Assembly (NCBI GenBank): GCA_036269915.1
Contig: DATBDM010000095.1
Location: 1-9,628, forward strand
Source: DATBDM01 sp036269915
GTDB taxonomy: Bacteria > Actinomycetota > Thermoleophilia > Solirubrobacterales > Solirubrobacteraceae
DNA: 9,628 bases
Direction of reading: 5' to 3'
Part shown: positions 1-5,683 of the stretch, piece by piece
Layout: each line of letters opens with the position of its first letter
How positions within the stretch are numbered: the first letter of the stretch is position 1
Notes under the pieces: model-generated
The model's database searches: none
The model's input: the letters and a program-made list of their open reading frames with translations, nothing else
Told to the model about the DNA's origin: nothing
Position numbers and translations under genes: made by a program

Positions 1-518
1 CGGTCTTTGTCGCCGACGCCGCCCGCGGCGAGCTACGGATCTTCACCCCGGCGGTCGAGCTGCCGCTGGCGGGGCACCCGCTCGTCGGCGCCGGCTGGCT
101 GCTCGGTGTGGACGTCCTGCGCCCGCCCGCCGGCGAGATCCCGACCTGGCGCGAGGGCGAGGCGACCTGGATCCGCGCCGATCCCGGGCGCGCGCCCGAG
201 TTCGAGCGGATGCGGCTCGACTCCGCGGCCGCGGTCGACGCCCACCCGGGCGCCGACGCCGGCCACGTGCAGGTGTGGGCGTGGGAGGACGAGGCGGCGG
301 GCCGGATCCGCACGCGCGTCTTCCCGGTCGCGATGGGCATCGCCGAGGACGAGGCGACCGGCGCGGCCGCGCTGCGCCTCGGCGCCGAGCTCGGCCGCCC
401 GCTGACGCTGCGCCAGGGCGTCGGCTCGTGCATCGACGTCCGCCCGGGTCCGGACGGCACGATCGAGATCGGCGGTCGCGTCGATCGCGTCGAGACCCGC
501 GACTACGCGGCGCCGTAG
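1..518 (+). CDS. PhzF-family isomerase/epimerase, 5'-truncated by window
   Basis: This is the C-terminal part (171 visible residues, reading from base 3) of a PhzF-like protein, a cytoplasmic fold related to diaminopimelate epimerase that catalyses isomerisations; PhzF itself acts in phenazine synthesis. Visible signatures are RIFTPAVELPLAGHP (visible residues 12-26), the PhzF block whose His follows Gly, and AEDEATGAA (about 114-122), equivalent to the family's EDPATGSA block with its conserved Asp. The catalytic Glu of the family normally sits just before a VFV stretch, and the visible protein begins with VFV, so that Glu should lie just outside the window. From that point to the stop the protein is shorter than classical PhzF (about 278 residues in total), which suggests a compact subfamily. 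No phenazine genes are visible nearby, so the substrate is unknown. It ends one base before the stop of the convergent transporter gene. Family assignment is confident; specific function is not. Confidence 0.85.
   Translation, partial: VFVADAARGELRIFTPAVELPLAGHPLVGAGWLLGVDVLRPPAGEIPTWREGEATWIRADPGRAPEFERMRLDSAAAVDAHPGADAGHVQVWAWEDEAAGRIRTRVFPVAMGIAEDEATGAAALRLGAELGRPLTLRQGVGSCIDVRPGPDGTIEIGGRVDRVETRDYAAP
503..518. terminator. Short hairpin at the PhzF/MFS convergent junction
   Basis: CTACG at 503-507 pairs perfectly with CGTAG at 514-518 across a 6-base loop, and the right arm contains the PhzF stop codon. There is no T-run on either side. It could act as a factor-poor (I-shaped) terminator in a high-GC genome, but such stems are also common by chance at this GC content. 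Confidence 0.25.
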
Positions 519-519
519 G

Positions 520-2082
520 TCAGGCGAGCGCCACCCGCGCGGGATCCGCGGGCGCCGGATCGGGGCGGCGCACCATGCGGAAGCCGTTGAGCAGCCCGGC
601 GGCGCCGGCCAGGATCGGCACCAGCAGCGCGACCTGCAGGGCGAGCGGGCGGGCGTCGGTGTTGATGCGGATGATCTCGGCGCGCACGTCCGGCGGCTGG
701 TCGGCGAGCTGCTTCTCGAGCTGGGTGTTGCTCAGCACCTCCGCGTCGTCTTCGAGCGCCTGCGAGATCTGCTGCTTGGACGCCGGGGGCAGCACGGTGC
801 TGTCGTCGGTCTTCTGGGTGAAGGCGATCGAGAGCGTCGCGAGCATGATCGCGCCCGCGAACGCGAGCCCGAACGAGAGCCCGAAGGACCCGGCGGCGGA
901 GTTGACGCCGGCGGCCTCGCTGACGCGCTCGTCGGAGATCGGCGAGAGGGTGTAGTCGTTGAGCTGGGACACCAGCAGTCCCAGTCCCGCCCCGGCGATC
1001 GCGAGCGGGACGACGAGCGCCCAGCCGGAGTGCGCCCGCGGGACGATCGGGAGCAGGAGCAGCATGCCGACCGTCAGCAGCCCCGAGCCCGCGCGGATGA
1101 TGCTCGCCGGGCGGCGGCCGCCCGCCTTCTTGCCGGCGACCAGCGCCGTGGCGAACATCGTCAGCGACAGCGGCGCGAGCGTCAGGCCGGTCTGCAGGGC
1201 GTTGTACTCCAGGACCATCTGCAGGTAGATCGGCAGAGCGATCATCGCGCCGCCGAGCGCGGTGTTCTGGAGCATCTGGGAGGAGACTCCGAGCCGGAAC
1301 AGGTCGTGCTTGAAGAGGTCGGGATCGAGCAGCGTCGGCTTGCCGGCGCGCTTGCGCCGCACCAGCCAGCGCGCCAGCGACCCGAGCGAGACGAGGCCGA
1401 CCGCGATCAGCACGCCGACGTACTCCCCGCCCTCCTGCCAGACGAGGATGCCGATCACCAGACCACCCATGCCGACCGCCGAGAGGGCCGCGCCGACGAC
1501 GTCGACCTCGCGCGGGCCGGTGTACGGCACGTCGTCGATGAGCTTCAGGCCGCTGAGGACGACGGCGATGACCACCACCTCCAGCAGGAAGCCGACGCGC
1601 CACGAGAGGAACGTGGTCAGGAAGCCGCCCAGGAGCGGCCCGACGGCCGTGGCGACCGCCGCGGCCGCCCCTACGAGCGCGTAGGCCTTCTTCTGGGCCG
1701 CGCCCTCGAAGTTGCCATGGATCAGCGACTGCATCGCCGGCAGCAGCAGCGACGCGCCGAGCCCGCCGATGACGGCCCAGAAGACGATGATCGCCGTCAG
1801 GCCCTGGGCGAACGCCATCGCCAGCGCGCCGATGGCGTAGCCCAGCAGGCCGCCGACGAACGCCCGCTTGCGACCGATGAGGTCGCCGACCTTGCTCCCG
1901 ATGAGGATGAACGAGGCCGACACCAGCGCCTCGAGCGCGATCGCGCCCTGGACCCCGCTCACCGTCGTGTCGAGGTCCTCGACGACCTTGGCGATCGACA
2001 CGTTCATCAGCGACGTGTCGACCACGAGCACGAACATCGCCAGCGCCAGCCGCACGGCCACGCGCCGGGCTGCGGGTTCCAT
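520..2082 (-). CDS. MFS drug:H+ antiporter, DHA2 (EmrB/QacA) family
   Basis: A 520-residue polytopic inner-membrane transporter, the right length for the 14-helix DHA2 family, which exports drugs or other small molecules using the proton gradient. Visible signatures are VDTSLMNVSI in helix 1 (residues 21-30; family pattern LDxTxxNVA), the motif A loop GSKVGDLIGRKR (62-73) between helices 2 and 3, and the motif C-like AVGPLLGG (146-153) typical of antiporters. A hydrophilic stretch of about 57 residues (422-478) precedes the last helix, giving an enlarged, probably extracytoplasmic loop rich in Asp, Glu and Gln. There is no ribosome-binding site: the ATG overlaps the stop of the upstream SpoIIAA-like gene in a TGATG, so translation is probably coupled. 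The gene converges on the PhzF gene with a 1-base gap. The substrate cannot be read from the sequence. Confidence 0.9.
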   Translation of the reverse strand: MEPAARRVAVRLALAMFVLVVDTSLMNVSIAKVVEDLDTTVSGVQGAIALEALVSASFILIGSKVGDLIGRKRAFVGGLLGYAIGALAMAFAQGLTAIIVFWAVIGGLGASLLLPAMQSLIHGNFEGAAQKKAYALVGAAAAVATAVGPLLGGFLTTFLSWRVGFLLEVVVIAVVLSGLKLIDDVPYTGPREVDVVGAALSAVGMGGLVIGILVWQEGGEYVGVLIAVGLVSLGSLARWLVRRKRAGKPTLLDPDLFKHDLFRLGVSSQMLQNTALGGAMIALPIYLQMVLEYNALQTGLTLAPLSLTMFATALVAGKKAGGRRPASIIRAGSGLLTVGMLLLLPIVPRAHSGWALVVPLAIAGAGLGLLVSQLNDYTLSPISDERVSEAAGVNSAAGSFGLSFGLAFAGAIMLATLSIAFTQKTDDSTVLPPASKQQISQALEDDAEVLSNTQLEKQLADQPPDVRAEIIRINTDARPLALQVALLVPILAGAAGLLNGFRMVRRPDPAPADPARVALA

Positions 2083-2462
2083 CAGCCTGCGTCGGTCGAG
2101 TCTGCGGCGAGCCAGGCCTTGGCCTCGGGGAGCTCGCGCACCCGGAAGGCCCTCGCCTTGCCGGGCAGGAGCACCGACAGCACGCGCAGCGCCGGGCGCA
2201 TCCAGTCCTCGTCACTGACGACGGCGACGCGCTCGAACGAGGAGGCGTGGCGCGCGCGGAAGCCGGTCTCGGTCCTCATCGCATCGCCCTCGACGTCGCG
2301 CGACTGCGCGCCCAGCAGGTAGAGCAGCCGCAGCTTGCGTCCCGCGGCGATCTCCTGGCGCAACACCGGCTCGACGGTCTCCTCCCAGTCGTCGTCCTCG
2401 ACCTCGCCGACCCCCTCGAACCCGATCGTCCCAGCCGGCATGTCCGTCAACTGGCGAAGCAT
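2082..2462 (-). CDS. SpoIIAA-like (STAS/SEC14-type) protein
   Basis: A 126-residue soluble protein resembling the SpoIIAA-like family (Pfam PF11964), a STAS-type fold. The start LRQLTDMPAGTIGFEGVGEV, a central LRLLYLLG strand, the ARHASSFERVAVVSDEDW segment and the C-terminal FRVRELPEAKAWLA helix fit that family. Members are generally uncharacterised; some are proposed to bind lipid or to act in the membrane or in signalling. I start it at the ATG at 2462, not the upstream ATG at 2477, because GGAGG lies exactly 8 bases before the 2462 ATG, whereas nothing like a ribosome site precedes the other. The stop shares a base with the start of the transporter gene (TGATG), so the two are made together. 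The lipid kinase gene ends 58 bases upstream on the same strand, with no convincing promoter between, so the three probably form one operon. Confidence 0.75.
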   Translation of the reverse strand: MLRQLTDMPAGTIGFEGVGEVEDDDWEETVEPVLRQEIAAGRKLRLLYLLGAQSRDVEGDAMRTETGFRARHASSFERVAVVSDEDWMRPALRVLSVLLPGKARAFRVRELPEAKAWLAADSTDAG

Positions 2463-2470
2463 GGGGCCAT

Positions 2471-2475
2471 CCTCC
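2471..2475 (-). promoter_or_regulatory. Ribosome-binding site GGAGG that decides the SpoIIAA-like start
   Basis: Read on the minus strand, GGAGG is followed by an 8-base spacer and then the ATG at 2462-2460. The spacing is optimal for that ATG. The in-frame ATG at 2477 overlaps this element and cannot use it. This is the strongest Shine-Dalgarno site I noticed in the window. Confidence 0.75.
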
Positions 2476-2520
2476 ATCAGGCCGCGCCGGCGAGCGTCGT
2501 CTGAAACGGGTGATGCGGGT

Positions 2521-3372
2521 CTAGCCGACGACGAGGGCGAACGCCGCCCGCTCGACGGTCACGCGCGCCAGGCCGCCATCGCGCAGCTCGCCGTCGACGT
2601 CGAGCTCGGTGCCGGCCGGCAGGTCGACCTCGACGAGGGTGCCGATGTGGTGGGGCACGGCCGCCTGCTGGGCGATCGTCTGAGAGCGCAGGCCCCAGGC
2701 GCGGCGGGCGAGGGCGAGCCGGGAGCTCGCCGGGATCACGACGACGTCGAGGCGGCCGTCGCCCGGGTCGGCCTCTCGGACCCCCGAGCCGCCGCCGAAG
2801 GCGCCGGTGATCGCCACGATCACCTGCCAGCACCCGCCGTCGAAGGCCGTCTTCCCGTCGACGCGCACGGTCACCGCCGCCGGCCGCTCCGACAGTGCGG
2901 CGTGCAGAGCGCCGACGCCGTACGCGAGTGGGCCGAGCACCGTCTTGAGCGCGTCGGCGCGCCGCGCCGCGTGCGAGGCCAGCCCCGCGCTCGCGACGTT
3001 GACGAACGGCCGCCCGTCGGCCAGCAGACCCAGCTCCTGCGGCTCCACGCGCGTCCCCGCCGCGGCCAGCCGCGCGGCCGCGACCGGGTCCTCCGGCAGC
3101 CCGTGCGCGCGGGCGAAGTCGTTGGCCGTCCCCGTCGGGATCACCGCCAGCGGCGCGCCGATCCGGCCGGCGACCGCGGCGACGGCGGCGACCGTCCCGT
3201 CCCCGCCCGCCACGGCCATCCGGTCGGGCTTGGACGCGGCGAGCGTCTCGAGCTCCGCGGACTCGCAGCCGCCCACGGTGACCTCCGCGCCGGCCTCGCG
3301 CAGGGCAGCCACGAGCGGCTCGGGATCGAGGCCGCCGCCGGAGGCCCGGTTGGCGGCGAGGGCGATCCGCAT
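2521..3372 (-). CDS. Diacylglycerol kinase-family lipid kinase (DgkB/YegS type)
   Basis: A 283-residue cytoplasmic or membrane-associated lipid kinase of the DAGK catalytic family, which transfers ATP phosphate to diacylglycerol or a related lipid alcohol. The ATP-binding motif GGDGT is at residues 56-60, followed by the hallmark PTGTANDFAR at 79-88, NVASAGLAS at 125-133, the ADPGDGRLDVVVI strand block at 201-213, and DVDGE near the end (258-262), as in DgkB and YegS. Length is normal for the family. I start at the ATG at 3372 (MRIALAANRASGGG), which matches the family N-terminus; the longer frame to 3420 would run into the divergent gene. A minus-strand -10 hexamer lies 8 bases before this ATG, so the mRNA is probably leaderless or nearly so. 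It is divergent from the epimerase operon, which includes a PAP2 phosphatase that could perform the reverse type of chemistry. The exact lipid substrate is unknown. Confidence 0.9.
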   Translation of the reverse strand: MRIALAANRASGGGLDPEPLVAALREAGAEVTVGGCESAELETLAASKPDRMAVAGGDGTVAAVAAVAGRIGAPLAVIPTGTANDFARAHGLPEDPVAAARLAAAGTRVEPQELGLLADGRPFVNVASAGLASHAARRADALKTVLGPLAYGVGALHAALSERPAAVTVRVDGKTAFDGGCWQVIVAITGAFGGGSGVREADPGDGRLDVVVIPASSRLALARRAWGLRSQTIAQQAAVPHHIGTLVEVDLPAGTELDVDGELRDGGLARVTVERAAFALVVG

Positions 3373-3380
3373 CTCCGCTG

Positions 3381-3390
3381 AAGATACACT
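3381..3390. promoter_or_regulatory. Overlapping divergent -10 elements (lipid kinase / epimerase)
   Basis: The sequence AAGATACACT holds TACACT on the plus strand (3385-3390) and TATCTT on the minus strand (3386 down to 3381), sharing the TA at 3385-3386. The plus-strand GTG start is 7 bases after TACACT and the minus-strand ATG is 8 bases after TATCTT, so both transcripts should begin at or within about 2 bases of their start codons. No -35 hexamer resembling TTGACA is visible at the expected distance on either side. It is the only AT-rich spot in the 25-base gap. Predicted from sequence only. Confidence 0.6.
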
Positions 3391-3397
3391 CGCCGAC

Positions 3398-3811
3398 GTG
3401 TTCGGCCGGATCGACCACATCGGCGTGGCCGTCTCGGACCTGGAGACGGCGATCGCGCTGCACGAGCAGACCTACGGAATGCCCCTCGTCCACCGGGAGA
3501 CCGTCCGCGAGCAGGGTGTCGAGGCCGTGCTGCTCGACGTCGGCGACGGTCACGTGGAGCTGCTCAAGCCGCTCTCCGACGAGACGCCCGTCGGACGCTT
3601 CCTGGCCAAGCGGGGCCCCGGACTGCACCACGTCGCCTACGCGGTGCCGGACATCGACGCGACCCTCGCGGACCTGCGCGAGCGGGGCATCCGGCTGATC
3701 GACGAGGCCCCGCGCACGGGGATCCGCGAGTCGCGGGTCGCCTTTTTGCATCCCGCCGCCTCCGGCGGTGTCCTGACCGAGATCGTCCAGCCTGCGGTGG
3801 TTCACACATGA
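3398..3811 (+). CDS. mce: Methylmalonyl-CoA epimerase
   Basis: A 137-residue VOC-superfamily (glyoxalase fold) enzyme that interconverts (2R)- and (2S)-methylmalonyl-CoA, linking propionyl-CoA carboxylation to methylmalonyl-CoA mutase. The N-terminus FGRIDHIGVAVSDLE is characteristic. Probable metal ligands are His7 (IDHIG), Glu54 in GHVELL, His77 or His78 in GLHHVAY, and Glu128 in LTEIVQP, one on each of the repeated beta-alpha-beta units. Length is normal. I chose the GTG at 3398 because it gives the family N-terminus and sits 7 bases after a -10 hexamer; there is no ribosome-binding site, so translation is probably leaderless. It is first in a plus-strand run, and its stop overlaps the next start by 4 bases (ATGA). 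No mutase or carboxylase gene is in the window. Confidence 0.92.
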   Translation: MFGRIDHIGVAVSDLETAIALHEQTYGMPLVHRETVREQGVEAVLLDVGDGHVELLKPLSDETPVGRFLAKRGPGLHHVAYAVPDIDATLADLRERGIRLIDEAPRTGIRESRVAFLHPAASGGVLTEIVQPAVVHT

Positions 3812-4047
3812 CCGACCCGACCCGTCCCCCCGTCTCCGCGCGCCGCGTGGCGATCGGCTTCAAGTCCGGCTCGCAGGTGCTCTCCCTGCGCGTCTCCGAC
3901 ACCGTGCTCGAGGAGCTGCGCTCGGCCCTCCAGAGCGGTCGCGAGGAGTGGCTCGAGGTCGAAGCGACCGACGGCGCCGTCCTCGTCGATCTCGGCGAGG
4001 TCTCGTACCTGCGCGTCGAGTCCGGCGAGCACCGCGTCGGCTTCTAG
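3808..4047 (+). CDS. Small conserved-looking protein of unknown function (79 aa)
   Basis: I do not recognise this protein with certainty. It is 79 residues, with a short polar leader (1-12), a strand-like segment VAIGF, then LSLRVS, an amphipathic helix DTVLEELRSALQSG (31-44), and two strand-like blocks WLEVEATDGAVLVDLGEV and SYLRVES. No signal peptide or membrane segment is apparent. The pattern of a helix followed by a strand and a hydrophobic VLVDLGEVSYLRV block is loosely like the small actinobacterial DUF3107 family, but this is a weak impression. The ATG overlaps the epimerase stop (ATGA, 4 bases) and the PAP2 gene begins 4 bases after its stop, so it is embedded in the operon and translated with the epimerase. 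A weak GGTGG lies 7-8 bases upstream. Codon use matches its neighbours, so I regard it as real. Confidence 0.7.
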   Translation: MTDPTRPPVSARRVAIGFKSGSQVLSLRVSDTVLEELRSALQSGREEWLEVEATDGAVLVDLGEVSYLRVESGEHRVGF

Positions 4048-4051
4048 CCGC

Positions 4052-4564
4052 GTGGACCTGCACGCGCTGCGTCGCAGCGCCAATGCCGCAGACCTCGCGG
4101 TCTATCGCAGCATCCGCTCGCTGGCCCGCTCCCGCGGCCGGACGCGCTGGATCCGCCGCTTCTCGCGCCTGGGCGAGCACGGCGCGGTCTGGATCGCGCT
4201 CGGAGCGGGTGGTGCGCTGGTCGACCGTTCGCGGCGCCCGCGCTGGGTGCGCGCGACCGCCACGGTCGGTGGCGCCTACGCGCTCTCGACCTCGGTCAAG
4301 CTCGCGATCGGCCGCGTCCGCCCCGTGGTCGAGGACCTGCCGCACCTGATGGCCACGCCGACCGGCCTCTCCTTCCCGTCGTCGCACTCGACGTCGTCGT
4401 TCGCCGCCGCGCGCGCCTACGGGGCCCTCCTGCCGGCCGGTCCGCTGTACGCCGCCGCCGGCGCGATGGCCGTGTCGCGCCTCTACCTGGGCGTGCACTA
4501 CCCCTCCGACGTCGCCGCGGGCGCCGCCCTCGGCACCGCGGTCGGGAGCCTCGCATGCCGATGA
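4052..4564 (+). CDS. PAP2-superfamily membrane phosphatase
   Basis: A 170-residue membrane phosphatase of the type 2 phosphatidic acid phosphatase family, which removes phosphate from lipid phosphates (phosphatidate, undecaprenyl pyrophosphate and similar). All three catalytic motifs are intact: KLAIGRVRP (K83, R90, P91; KX6RP), SFPSSHS (P109-H112; the PSGH motif with Ser for Gly), and SRLYLGVHYPSD (S142, R143, H149, D153; SRX5HX3D). Hydrophobic segments lie at about 43-58, 66-82, 114-130, 132-147 and 154-168. The first 40 residues are basic and probably cytoplasmic. I use the GTG at 4052, four bases after the previous stop; there is no ribosome site, so coupling is likely. Its end overlaps the YchF start by 10 bases. 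The lipid kinase in the divergent operon makes a role in phosphatidate or diacylglycerol balance possible, but the substrate is not shown by the sequence. Confidence 0.88.
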   Translation: MDLHALRRSANAADLAVYRSIRSLARSRGRTRWIRRFSRLGEHGAVWIALGAGGALVDRSRRPRWVRATATVGGAYALSTSVKLAIGRVRPVVEDLPHLMATPTGLSFPSSHSTSSFAAARAYGALLPAGPLYAAAGAMAVSRLYLGVHYPSDVAAGAALGTAVGSLACR

Positions 4565-5649
4565 AGGTCGGCATCGTCGGGCTGCCCAACGCGGGCAAGT
4601 CCTCGCTGTTCAACGCGCTCTCCAAGGCGGGCGCGGAGGCGGCCAACTACCCGTTCACGACGATCGAGCCGAACGTCGCCGTCGTGGGCGTGCCCGACGA
4701 GCGCCTGGAGGCCGTCGCCGCGACCGTCGGCGCCTCGAACGTCGTCCTGGACACGATCGAGTTCCACGACATCGCGGGGCTCGTGGCCGGCGCGCACAAG
4801 GGCGAGGGGCTCGGCAACAAGTTCCTGGCCAACATCCGCGAGACCGACGCGTTGCTGCACGTGGTGCGCGTCCACGACGACCCGAACGTGATCCACCCCG
4901 AGGGCCGGGTCGACCCGGCGGCGGACATGGACACGATCGAGACCGAGCTGATCTACGCCGACCTCGAGCAGGCCGAGCGCCGCCACGCCCGCGTCGTCCG
5001 CGACGCGCGCGGCGGCGAGCGCGCCGCGATCGCCGAGGAGGCCTGGTTGCGGCAGGTGATCGACGCGCTGCAGGCCGGGCGCCCGGTCCGGACCGTCCCT
5101 TTGCCCGCCGACGCGCCGGACGCGCTGCGCAACCTCGGCCCGCTGACCGGCAAGCCGGTGCTCTACGTCGCCAACGTGAGCGAGTCCCACCCAGGCGACG
5201 ACGAGATCCCCGCCGTGGTCGCCGAGCACGCGCAGGCGGAGGGCGCGGGCGCCGTCGCCGTGTCCTCGCGCGTCGAGGCGGAGCTGTCCGAGCTCGACGC
5301 CGACGAGGCCGCGACGATGCGCGAGGAGCTGGGCGTCGGCGAGTCGGGGCTCGGCCGCGTGGTGCGCGGCGCCTTCGAGCTGCTCGACCTGATCACGTTC
5401 TTCACCGCGGGCGAGGCCAAGCCCGCGCAGTCGTGGCACCTGCGCCGCGGCTCGAGCGCCTGGGACGCGGCGGGCGCGATCCACTCCGACATCCAGAAGG
5501 GCTTCGTCCGCGCCGAGGTGATCGGATGGGAGGCGCTCGTCGAGGCCGGCGGCTACGCGAAGGCGCGCGAGCGGGGCACCTTGCGCCTGGAAGGTCGCGA
5601 CTACGCGATGCGCGACGGCGATGTCATCACGGTCCGTTTCACCCCGTGA
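4555..5649 (+). CDS. ychF: YchF (OLA1-type) ribosome-associated ATPase
   Basis: A 364-residue Obg-family P-loop protein of normal length. It carries the G1 loop GLPNAGKSS (9-17), the switch II region DIAGL (72-76) followed by the GAHKGEGLGNKF signature (79-90), NVSE at 207-210 in place of the GTPase NKxD (the reason YchF prefers ATP), a coiled-coil insertion around 120-180, and a C-terminal TGS domain (about 281-363) with FFTAGEAKPAQSW and DIQKGFVRAEV. YchF proteins bind ribosomes and influence translation and oxidative stress responses. Two ATGs are possible: 4555 and 4561. GGGAG at 4544-4548 is 6 bases from 4555 and 12 from 4561, so I choose 4555, though the 4561 ATG forms an ATGA with the PAP2 stop. 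The G1 loop ends in Ser-Ser where E. coli has Ser-Thr, a conservative change. Confidence 0.95.
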   Translation: MPMKVGIVGLPNAGKSSLFNALSKAGAEAANYPFTTIEPNVAVVGVPDERLEAVAATVGASNVVLDTIEFHDIAGLVAGAHKGEGLGNKFLANIRETDALLHVVRVHDDPNVIHPEGRVDPAADMDTIETELIYADLEQAERRHARVVRDARGGERAAIAEEAWLRQVIDALQAGRPVRTVPLPADAPDALRNLGPLTGKPVLYVANVSESHPGDDEIPAVVAEHAQAEGAGAVAVSSRVEAELSELDADEAATMREELGVGESGLGRVVRGAFELLDLITFFTAGEAKPAQSWHLRRGSSAWDAAGAIHSDIQKGFVRAEVIGWEALVEAGGYAKARERGTLRLEGRDYAMRDGDVITVRFTP

Positions 5650-5683
5650 GCGCCAACGCGCCAGAAGGGAGCCTTCGCGGGTC

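Noticed and set aside
503..2215. Long minus-strand reading frame (570 codons) across the MFS transporter
   Set aside because: It is an out-of-frame shadow of the transporter and SpoIIAA-like genes; its translation is Arg/Ala/Pro-rich low-complexity protein, as expected when stop codons are rare in high-GC DNA.
1030..2322. Long plus-strand reading frame (430 codons) antisense to the MFS gene
   Set aside because: The product is Arg/Asp/Gln/His-rich without any domain; it mirrors the high-GC codon pattern of the real minus-strand gene.
3373..3420. Longer start (3420) for the lipid kinase
   Set aside because: It would overlap the start of the divergent epimerase and adds 16 residues absent from the family; the ATG at 3372 gives the expected N-terminus.
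2477..3805. Minus-strand reading frame (442 codons) over the kinase and epimerase
   Set aside because: It runs antisense through the epimerase and out of frame through the kinase, both of which have intact family motifs; its C-terminal half is Arg/Gly repeats.
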